From an uncultured Rothia sp. (GTDB lineage: Bacteria > Actinomycetota > Actinomycetes > Actinomycetales > Micrococcaceae): DNA of 64,000 nt. How positions within the stretch are numbered: the stretch's first letter is position 1; each line of letters starts with the position of its first letter. The translations under genes were made by a program, and so were the position numbers. Where the stretch lies: contig CAMIIP010000007.1 in NCBI GenBank assembly GCA_946222285.1, positions 21,114 through 85,113 on the forward strand, written 5' to 3'. The notes beneath the pieces are model-generated. The model searched no databases, had not been told where the DNA came from, and saw only the letters and a list, made by a program, of their open reading frames with translations. Positions 55,226 to 62,381 of this stretch are shown here, piece after piece.

Positions 55226-55414
55226 GTTTACCTCCTTACTCAAGTGTGCAATAAAAAACAGGGAATCGACAACAGGGGAGAACTTTTGAGGTTACTTTAC
55301 ATAATGTAGATTATCGGCGTTCTATAAACCTAAATAAATAGACTAAATTCAATTGGTTTTCTGCAGTTTGACTCAACAGCCCTATAATAGATATTTGGTT
55401 CCGAATCTGATCAA

Positions 55415-55440
55415 GGAATATTTCAGGGATTACCTCTGTT
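55415..55440 (+). promoter_or_regulatory. sigma-R (ECF) type promoter of rbpA
   Basis: GGAAT (55415-55419), then exactly 18 bases, then GTT (55438-55440), the consensus of the SigR/SigH thiol-stress promoters. The expected transcription start lies about 30 bp before the rbpA ATG. In Streptomyces rbpA is known to be SigR-controlled. A TATAAT at 55383-55388 might mark a second, housekeeping promoter. Confidence 0.65.
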
Positions 55441-55475
55441 GCCACTTCAGATAATCTAAATTTACGGAGGAAATA

Positions 55476-55814
55476 ATGAGTGATCGTAGCTTGCGCGGTA
55501 TGCGTCTAGGTTCGCAATCAATGGAAACCGAAGCAGGAGTTGAGCCAGCTCCTCGCCAACGCGTTGAATACCGCACCGACGATGGCGAACGTATTTTCAT
55601 TACTTTTGCACAAGAAGCCGAGATTCCACATACTTGGACCGCAAAATCAGGCAAAATGGCGACTCTGGTTAATGGAGAAGGTGAACCTGTTGATTCACAC
55701 GAAAAACCTGCCCGAACTCATTGGGACATGTTGCTAGAACGCCGTAGCCAAGAAGAACTTGAAGAAACCCTTCAGCAACGACTTGACTTTTACCGAGAAC
55801 GGCACTCACTTTAG
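55476..55814 (+). CDS. rbpA: RNA polymerase-binding protein RbpA
   Basis: RbpA binds the sigma subunit and RNA polymerase of actinobacteria, stabilising open promoters. The 112-residue protein starts with the core-binding tail DRSLRGMRLGSQSMETE and has PRQRVEYRTDDGERIFITFA. The linker and sigma-interaction domain follow (THWDMLLERRSQEELEETLQ). The core region has no Cys, so no zinc is bound here. ATG 55476 follows GGAGG. It ends before a perfect terminator shared with ppm1. Confidence 0.96.
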   Translation: MSDRSLRGMRLGSQSMETEAGVEPAPRQRVEYRTDDGERIFITFAQEAEIPHTWTAKSGKMATLVNGEGEPVDSHEKPARTHWDMLLERRSQEELEETLQQRLDFYRERHSL

Positions 55815-55830
55815 AATTTGCTCTCTAATA

Positions 55831-55868
55831 AGCATGGGATGAAAACTATTGTTTTCATCCCATGCTTT
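55831..55868. terminator. terminator between rbpA and ppm1
   Basis: A perfect 16-bp stem, AGCATGGGATGAAAAC (55831-55846) with its complement at 55851-55866, TATT loop. It lies between convergent genes and can serve both. Confidence 0.88.
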
Positions 55869-55877
55869 GGCTAATGA

Positions 55878-56621
55878 CTACTTACGGCGGTTCTTAATCA
55901 ATGCAGAAAACTTATCTACGCGGGATTTTAGACCCCATCGAGAAACCTTGGTCATCGAATCGAAGATAATATTGCCATCCATCTTGGAATCGCCGATTTC
56001 CCGTTCGATAAAGGTAATAGGAACTTCCGTAATTTTGAATCCTGCTTGTTCTGATCTCCAGGCTAGATCAACCTGGAACACATAGCCTTTAGAGTCAATA
56101 CCCTCAAGATTGAGACGTTCCAACGCATCTCGCTTAAAAGCTCGAAACCCTGCTGTAATATCATTAATTTTGGTACCTAAAACTACTTTGGTGTAAATGT
56201 TGGCACCACGAGAGAGAATTTGACGATGCAGAGGCCAGTTTTTGATTTTTCCACCAGCAATGTAGCGTGATCCAATGGCTAGGTCGGCACCTTCTTGAAC
56301 TGCCTGAACCAAAAGCGGGAGTTGTTCGGGCTGGTGGGAACCGTCTGCGTCCATTTCTACCAGGACGTCGTATCCGCCGGATAGTCCCCATTCGAAACCG
56401 GCCAAGTAGGCACCACCTAACCCATCTTTGACGGTTCGGTGCAGTACATGAATATTAGAATCCTCAGCCGAAAGGCGATCTGCGACCTTTCCAGTACCAT
56501 CGGGGCTGTTATCGTCTACAACGAGTATGTGCGCCTCGGGCATTGTAGCGCGAAGGCGCTCCACTACAACAGGTAGGTTCTCTTTTTCGTTGTAAGTGGG
56601 AATCACCGTCAAGACCCGCAT
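55878..56621 (-). CDS. polyprenol monophosphomannose synthase
   Basis: A GT2 enzyme that transfers mannose from GDP-mannose to polyprenyl phosphate, giving the donor for lipoglycan and protein mannosylation outside the membrane (Ppm1/DPM1 type). The 247-residue protein has VIPTYNEKENLP, VVDDNSPDGTG, the DXD-like EMDADGSHQP, and AIGSRYIAGG with DITAGFRAFKRDAL. There is no fused acyltransferase domain as in mycobacterial Ppm1. ATG 56621 follows GAGGAG. Confidence 0.9.
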   Translation of the reverse strand: MRVLTVIPTYNEKENLPVVVERLRATMPEAHILVVDDNSPDGTGKVADRLSAEDSNIHVLHRTVKDGLGGAYLAGFEWGLSGGYDVLVEMDADGSHQPEQLPLLVQAVQEGADLAIGSRYIAGGKIKNWPLHRQILSRGANIYTKVVLGTKINDITAGFRAFKRDALERLNLEGIDSKGYVFQVDLAWRSEQAGFKITEVPITFIEREIGDSKMDGNIIFDSMTKVSRWGLKSRVDKFSALIKNRRK

Positions 56622-56718
56622 AAAAAACTCCTCATTGCCACAAATTTAGGGTAGCTTCGAATAGAACTAGGTTTTCAGTATAGCTTTACTTACCGAGCTC
56701 TCGCTAAATACCTCATAC

Positions 56719-57783
56719 TTAGCTTGCTTCTATCGCTACTTGCCCAGCGATAAATAGACCGTTCAAAACTGGCAACTTTCCTATTTCTAAAGCAGGTAAA
56801 AGCGGAATTCTTGCCCGTGGATCAGTGCTCCAAGCCGCAACCGAGTCATTGGCTGTTTGCACCATTAGTTCGGTAACTTTCCATCGTGCAATATCGGCTG
56901 GACTCTGAGGTGCTAGCTGACCGTAAAACGGATTGGTCTCCCCCAGTGCCCGATAAATTCCTCTAGTGAGAGCGTTAAAGGTAGCGCGCGCTGAAATTTG
57001 TTGTTGCGGCTGTGAACGGACAACGTACTCTAGAGCAAGTTCCCAACCTAAAAGCCGAGAAGATTCGTGAGGATCGCTTCCTAAAAATATATGAGCCCCG
57101 GAGCTAACGGCATGGGCAATCGAGTTATTGTTTTGAAGGTAGGAAGAGAATCCAAGTGCTATTCCTAGTTCTTTACAAACCTCGTTGAGTTCGATAGATA
57201 GCCCTTGCAGTCCATCAATTCTCGGGGCTAGATGAGCTCTTTGTGCATCGGTTAGTCTAGCTAATTCTTGGCAGAAAGTGGCAATTTCCTGCGGGTTGAC
57301 AGCAATAAATGATAATTTTTTTTGAGAAGATAAAGTGCTCTGGATAAGGTCTTGCAAGTGACGGCTCTCCCCCACCACTTGCACTCCATAAATGTCAGTG
57401 GAAAGTACTTCAAAATCCGTGAGATTTTTAATTCGGATATAGGGGTAAAGCTTGAAGTTTTTCTTAGCGGCTAGCTGAAATGCATCCCGTGAAAAATGAG
57501 GAGGAACAAAAATCGTTGCAGCAGAGTATCCCCTATTGAGAAGAGTATCTATAAATCTTTCGAGTTCTACCTGAGAACTTACAAAGCATCCTCCGTGAAC
57601 AAAAGCTGGTGTTAATAATTCACCTTCAAGTTTAACTTTATTCATGGTGTCATCATAAATTGATTGAGCACCGGCGTCTGATCCCACCCATTCCACCATA
57701 GAATCAGAGAACACCAGCGCCGTAGCGTAGGGATCAACCGGGCTATACACTGAGCCATCCATAAATACCGTTGTATTTGCCAT
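56719..57783 (-). CDS. degenerate amidohydrolase-like protein
   Basis: A 354-residue protein of amidohydrolase shape. The N-terminal small beta domain reads FMDGSVYSPVDPYATALVFS and VEWVGSD. At the place of the metal-binding HxH motif after the first barrel strand it has TPAFVHGGCFVSS (residues 58-70), with no HxH, and near the C-terminus GSDPHESSRLLG. So the catalytic metal site seems lost although the frame is intact. The family call comes from overall pattern and its neighbours. It is 10 bp downstream of helY and so is probably co-transcribed with it. Confidence 0.6.
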   Translation of the reverse strand: MANTTVFMDGSVYSPVDPYATALVFSDSMVEWVGSDAGAQSIYDDTMNKVKLEGELLTPAFVHGGCFVSSQVELERFIDTLLNRGYSAATIFVPPHFSRDAFQLAAKKNFKLYPYIRIKNLTDFEVLSTDIYGVQVVGESRHLQDLIQSTLSSQKKLSFIAVNPQEIATFCQELARLTDAQRAHLAPRIDGLQGLSIELNEVCKELGIALGFSSYLQNNNSIAHAVSSGAHIFLGSDPHESSRLLGWELALEYVVRSQPQQQISARATFNALTRGIYRALGETNPFYGQLAPQSPADIARWKVTELMVQTANDSVAAWSTDPRARIPLLPALEIGKLPVLNGLFIAGQVAIEAS

Positions 57784-57793
57784 ATCAATTTTC

Positions 57794-60631
57794 CTAAATT
57801 TGAGTAGCTACTACGCCACGACGTAACAGGAGGATTGCTTTCTCGCATTGGGTTCTTATCACAGGACTATCAGTTGCCACATGAGCAACCTGATCCAAAA
57901 CATCAATAACCTGTTTAATCCACCGTACGAAATCGCCAGCTGCCAAGTCCGTATTTTGAATAGATTGTGCCAGCGAGTCTCCTCGAGCCCATTTATAAGT
58001 TGGCCATACCATTCCAAAATCTGGAGCTGTAGTCAGTGGTAGATTAAACTGTTCTTCTCGATCATTGAGATTACTCCATAGACGTACCAGCGTGATGAGT
58101 GGTTGTTCAATTTTAGAATTAGGATATTTTCGAAGCATACCCATTTCATCACGTTTAGCTTCATACACGAGTGCAGATAATACTGCAGCCGTTGAAGCAG
58201 GGTCGAGATTTTTCAAAAATTGTTCTTCCAAACCTAACGAAAGCAGTAGATCCTTCTCACCATAAACGCGGCGCAAACTCTGACCACGAGTAGTCAGCTC
58301 AATCTTCGCAGAGGGATCTGCCTCCACATACCCAAATGATGCTAAGAGTCCGAGAATCCGCTCAAAAATCTGAGATAAGGTATTGGTTCGCCGGCTAATC
58401 TGCAAACGAAGTCCCTGGGTATCCCGATCTAGTTTCCACCAGCGCTCTGCCCAACGAGCGTGATCTTCTCGTTCAGAACAACCGTGGCAGGGATGAGCTT
58501 TAAGCTGTTTCCGTAGGTTTTCAACGTTCTGTTCTTGCTGGCTCTCTCTACGGTCAAACCAATTTCGCTGAGATAACTTACGAGGTGGTCGATTTTCGTA
58601 GAGTGCTTCACGCAGACGAGAGGCCATATTTCGGCGTTCCTTAGGGGTTTTACCCTGAAATTTTTTGGGAACTTTGATCTTCGAGACTGGCAGGATCGGT
58701 CCTTCTAGATCAGTAGAAAGAAGCCGGCGCAGATGCGCGTCGTCCGTCAAAATAGAAGGTCGAGGGTCATTGCCGGATTCTGCACGCGTGAGAATAACAG
58801 CAAATCCTCTACTGCGTCCCCGAGGAATTTCGATAATATCTCCGGGCAATAAATCGTGAATAGATGCTATAGCCTGTGAAAGCTCTAGACGTTTTCGTCC
58901 CTTTTCAGATTTCTTTTCTGCTTCTTTGAGCTGTTTACGTAGATGTGCATATTCTTTGAAATCACCCAGATGACATTGCATTGATTCTTCGTAGCCTTCT
59001 AACGCGCGTTCGTTCTTTCGCACTCGCTGGGCAATTCCAACCACTGATTTATCCGCCTGATACTGGGCGAACGAAGTCTCTAAGATTTTCTTGGCACGTT
59101 CCTCACCAAATTGAGCCAGCAGATTAGCACTCATATTATAGGTGGGTTTAAAAGAAGAATTGAGGGGGTATGTTCGTTTGGATGCAAGTCCGGCAACCTG
59201 TTGAGGTTCTAGACCCGGTTTCCAGAGGACGACGGCATGGCCCTCGACGTCGATACCGCGGCGTCCTGCGCGGCCGGTTAGCTGGGTGTACTCCCCCGGC
59301 GTGATATCCACATGTGTCTCACCGTTAAATTTGGTGAGCTTTTCTAGGACTACCGAACGCGCCGGCATATTGATGCCAAGGGCCAGAGTTTCCGTTGCAA
59401 ACACAACTTTGAGTAGCCCCTCAGCAAAGAGAGCTTCGACGACTTCTTTGAATACGGGTAGTAAACCTGCATGGTGGGCAGAAATACCACGAGTGAGCCC
59501 TTCACGCCATTCGTAGAATCCCAGTATGTTAAGATCTTTCACTTCTAAGGACGCTGTGGCTTCAGTAATATATGCCCTAATAGTGGCAGCTTCTTGATCG
59601 GTAGTAAGACGAACGTCGGCGTCGATGCACTGGGAAACCGCAGTATCGCACCCTGCTCGGGAAAAAATAAAACAGATTGCTGGCAGTAAAGTATCTCTAT
59701 CCAGTGCATAAATCATGTCTGGTCGAGAAGCGCGGAAGGGACGAACATGCCCTTCATCGTTCGAGCGGGATTTTTCCCGGAAAGTACGATTTCTCTCCCG
59801 AGAGCTACTCCGGTTAGACCGTGAAAATTTTTCGGCATTATGGCGAGGTCCCCGTCCACGATAACCACGCAAACGAAGAAGTTCAGGATTCACTTCGGGA
59901 GTTTCGTCCTGGCCTCGATCAAGCAATTCAGCGGTTTCTTCAACGGTGGTATCGTCCAAGAACAAATCAACCAAGCGATTACCCACCATAACGTGCTGCC
60001 ACAGCGGTATAGGTCTGTGCTCAGAAACAATAATGTCAGTGGCGCCGCGTACTGTATCCAGCCAGGCTCCAAACTCTTCAGCGTTCGAGATAGTAGCCGA
60101 AAGGGAGATTAAAGAGATGTACTCGGGCAGGTGAATAATGATTTCTTCCCACACAGCACCTCGTGATCGATCAGCGAGGTAATGGACTTCGTCCATCACC
60201 ACAAAACCCAGATTATTCAGGGTGGATGACTCTGCATAAATCATGTTACGCAAAACTTCGGTAGTCATCACCACTACATCTGCTTCAGAGTTGATAGAAG
60301 TATCACCGGTTAATAGCCCTACGGAGTCTTCTCCGTAGACCTCTACGAGGTCATGATATTTCTGATTACTCAGCGCTTTAATAGGAGTGGTGTAGAAAGC
60401 TTTTTTACCTTGAGTCAACGCCAGATAGATGGCGAACTCCCCCACAACAGTTTTACCTGCGCCAGTCGGCGCTGCCACCAGCACCGCGTGTCCTGCCTCC
60501 ACAGATTCACACGCCTGAACCTGGAAATCGTCTAGAGCAAACCCCAGGCCCTTTTGAAAAGACCCAAAAACGGTTTTTGCCTGACGCGCACGTTCTTTGG
60601 CCGCTAGATAATTCTCTGCATAACTGGACAT
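57794..60631 (-). CDS. helY: Ski2/Mtr4-like DEAD/DEAH RNA helicase
   Basis: A 945-residue superfamily 2 helicase of the actinobacterial HelY group, likely RNA-acting. Motif I is APTGAGKT, motif II DEVH, motif III SLSATISN and motif VI QLTGRAGRRGID. An Arg/Ser-rich insertion (RSNRSSSRERNRTF) lies near residue 275. The C-terminal half contains the rRNA-processing arch-like region and DSH-C-type helical domain. An internal CHGCSE segment may bind metal. The intact 2.8-kb frame is another control against general sequence errors. Confidence 0.93.
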   Translation of the reverse strand: MSSYAENYLAAKERARQAKTVFGSFQKGLGFALDDFQVQACESVEAGHAVLVAAPTGAGKTVVGEFAIYLALTQGKKAFYTTPIKALSNQKYHDLVEVYGEDSVGLLTGDTSINSEADVVVMTTEVLRNMIYAESSTLNNLGFVVMDEVHYLADRSRGAVWEEIIIHLPEYISLISLSATISNAEEFGAWLDTVRGATDIIVSEHRPIPLWQHVMVGNRLVDLFLDDTTVEETAELLDRGQDETPEVNPELLRLRGYRGRGPRHNAEKFSRSNRSSSRERNRTFREKSRSNDEGHVRPFRASRPDMIYALDRDTLLPAICFIFSRAGCDTAVSQCIDADVRLTTDQEAATIRAYITEATASLEVKDLNILGFYEWREGLTRGISAHHAGLLPVFKEVVEALFAEGLLKVVFATETLALGINMPARSVVLEKLTKFNGETHVDITPGEYTQLTGRAGRRGIDVEGHAVVLWKPGLEPQQVAGLASKRTYPLNSSFKPTYNMSANLLAQFGEERAKKILETSFAQYQADKSVVGIAQRVRKNERALEGYEESMQCHLGDFKEYAHLRKQLKEAEKKSEKGRKRLELSQAIASIHDLLPGDIIEIPRGRSRGFAVILTRAESGNDPRPSILTDDAHLRRLLSTDLEGPILPVSKIKVPKKFQGKTPKERRNMASRLREALYENRPPRKLSQRNWFDRRESQQEQNVENLRKQLKAHPCHGCSEREDHARWAERWWKLDRDTQGLRLQISRRTNTLSQIFERILGLLASFGYVEADPSAKIELTTRGQSLRRVYGEKDLLLSLGLEEQFLKNLDPASTAAVLSALVYEAKRDEMGMLRKYPNSKIEQPLITLVRLWSNLNDREEQFNLPLTTAPDFGMVWPTYKWARGDSLAQSIQNTDLAAGDFVRWIKQVIDVLDQVAHVATDSPVIRTQCEKAILLLRRGVVATQI

Positions 60632-60697
60632 AACTCAATCTTAATATGAAAGAAGACACCGACTAAAAAATAGCGGCATCTTCTCTCTATAATCAGG

Positions 60698-61588
60698 CTA
60701 AGAGCTCAATTTAGAAGCCTCTACGGAACCGTTATTGTTTTCAATCCGGCCCATTTGTTCCAATTCTTCGGCCGAAGTGCTTCGGTTAATCTCCTCATCT
60801 GTAAGGCCAACCGTGAGCTTAGCTCGTTTCTTATCCACGCGCTTATCATGCCACAGACAAATGAGTATCGCGAGGAAAAAGAAGAACAATAGCGGAGCAG
60901 CCAGATAAAACATAGTCATAATATCTGTACCCGGTGCGGTCATGGCAGCGATAGTTGCAACAAAGACAACGACCCAGCGCCACTGTTTAAGAATTGTTTT
61001 ACCGCGCAAAATTCCCATAAAATTTAGCCCTACCAAAATTACGGGTATGACAAACGCTATAGCAAAGGAGACCATAAATTTTACGACGAAAGAAATATAA
61101 ATTTCTGCCGAAATAATGTTTGAGGTGCCCTCAGGATTGAAAGCGGTTAGAGCAAAAACTGCAGCTGGTAGACAAATCCATGCGGTAACTAAACCGATAA
61201 CAAACATCGGAACAGCAGAAAAGATAAAACCTAACGCATAGCGTTTTTCTTTTTTATAGAGTGCAGGAGTAATAAAAGCCCAAAGCTGATATAGCCACAC
61301 TGGGGCGGCAAGGACTAAACCAATGTAAAGCGATACTGTTACCATCAAGCTGAAAGAAGCTTGAACAGTTGAATAGTTCAGAAGAGCTTCACGACCCTGC
61401 TCTTGGTTGAGGGCATCAAGAGGAGCTTTGATGGCATTGATAAAGGGTTGGTATAGAAAAAAACCACCAATCGCGCCAAGCACGGTGGCAACTGCAGCCT
61501 TAATGATTCTATTTTTAAATTCGCGCAGGTGCTCCTTAAGGGCCATATTTGCCTGCGGATTATTTTTTCGACTTGTTGCCTTAGCCAT
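60698..61588 (-). CDS. tatC: twin-arginine translocase subunit TatC
   Basis: TatC is the signal-peptide receptor of the Tat export system. The 296-residue protein starts with the conserved HLREFKNRI after a short basic stretch and has six membrane helices, with VSLYIGLVLAAPVWLYQLWA and KFMVSFAIAFVIPVILVGL visible. A polar tail of about 60 residues ends the protein. ATG 61588 follows AAAGGTAAG; the frame extends seven codons further to 61609. Confidence 0.95.
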   Translation of the reverse strand: MAKATSRKNNPQANMALKEHLREFKNRIIKAAVATVLGAIGGFFLYQPFINAIKAPLDALNQEQGREALLNYSTVQASFSLMVTVSLYIGLVLAAPVWLYQLWAFITPALYKKEKRYALGFIFSAVPMFVIGLVTAWICLPAAVFALTAFNPEGTSNIISAEIYISFVVKFMVSFAIAFVIPVILVGLNFMGILRGKTILKQWRWVVVFVATIAAMTAPGTDIMTMFYLAAPLLFFFFLAILICLWHDKRVDKKRAKLTVGLTDEEINRSTSAEELEQMGRIENNNGSVEASKLSS

Positions 61589-61627
61589 GGACTTACCTTT
61601 GAATTGCAATCATCTGGGGGTCAAACA

Positions 61628-61655
61628 CAACCCGTGTTCATTTGAACACGGGTTG
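61628..61655. promoter_or_regulatory. intercistronic hairpin between tatA and tatC
   Basis: CAACCCGTGTTCA (61628-61640) and TGAACACGGGTTG (61643-61655) are perfect complements around two bases. On the minus strand only a mixed GTGTTTG tract follows, so it may be a partial terminator or an RNA-stability element in the tatA-tatC message. Confidence 0.65.
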
Positions 61656-61676
61656 CCTAGATAAACATAGAGGAAC

Positions 61677-61958
61677 TTAGATGTTGCGCTTGGTTTCTTC
61701 TGCAACGTCTACCCTGGTTGAACCAGCAGAGTTATTATCTACTACTTCACCGGTGACGACGTCATCCTGAGTAGTAGCGGTGGTGGAACCGTCTTTTTTG
61801 TTATCCTTCTTCATGCCGTCTACCTCAGATTTGAAGATGCGCATTGATTGGCCAAGGCTACGAGCCATTCCAGGAAGCTTGGGTGCGCCGAACAGAAGAA
61901 TGATAATGATCAAAAGTACGATCAGCATTACAGGATTATCAAAAAGCCTACCGAACAT
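61677..61958 (-). CDS. tatA: twin-arginine translocase subunit TatA
   Basis: TatA forms the translocation pore. The 93-residue protein has an N-terminal membrane helix (PVMLIVLLIIIILLFGAPKL), the LFGAPKLPGMARSLGQSMR hinge and amphipathic helix, then a charged tail (EVDGMKKDNKKDG). ATG 61958 follows AAAGGG at about 11 bases; the upstream GTG at 61967 is less likely. It overlaps the previous gene by 11 bp. Confidence 0.93.
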   Translation of the reverse strand: MFGRLFDNPVMLIVLLIIIILLFGAPKLPGMARSLGQSMRIFKSEVDGMKKDNKKDGSTTATTQDDVVTGEVVDNNSAGSTRVDVAEETKRNI

Positions 61959-62307
61959 GAGTAGCACCCTTTCTCGAAGTATTTCTGAGGTCGCTCAGAT
62001 TCTGAGGCTGACCAAGTGTTTCACGCTTTTGTATTCTACGCTGAACTCGCTCATTTTTGCTTTGTTCATACTCTGCAAAAGATTCGCTGATCGGACGAAA
62101 AATCGCGGCTTCGGAATTTTCCCGAAATTTCTGCGCCTGATAAGTCGAAGACTCATCGAGAATTTTAGAAGCTATTTCGCTGAAGTTCATTAATTCTTGA
62201 AGAACCTGAGCACCTTTAACCATCAGCCGCACTACTAGCCACGTTAAAACTGCGATAGCTACAGCTACCAATAAAATCCACAAAAGCGTCCAAAACCACC
62301 AAGGCAT
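61948..62307 (-). CDS. small membrane-anchored protein, unknown function
   Basis: A 119-residue protein with an N-terminal membrane helix (FWTLLWILLVAVAIAVLTWL) and a charged, helical cytoplasmic part (SESFAEYEQSKNERVQRRIQ), possibly a coiled coil. No family was recognised. It sits between pafBC and tatA and overlaps tatA by 11 bp, so a link to Tat export or to the lost pafBC is possible but unproven. Confidence 0.65.
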   Translation of the reverse strand: MPWWFWTLLWILLVAVAIAVLTWLVVRLMVKGAQVLQELMNFSEIASKILDESSTYQAQKFRENSEAAIFRPISESFAEYEQSKNERVQRRIQKRETLGQPQNLSDLRNTSRKGATHVR

Positions 62308-62381
62308 GACTACAGTATAGTCTTTATCTGCTTTGATTCATCCAGGTCATAGCTGAGAAAGCATCAAAAGATTCAGGGAAT

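Noticed and set aside
55368..55388. TTGACT/TATAAT as a sigma-A promoter for rbpA
   Set aside because: The spacer is only 9 bp, too short for a standard promoter; only the TATAAT may be relevant.
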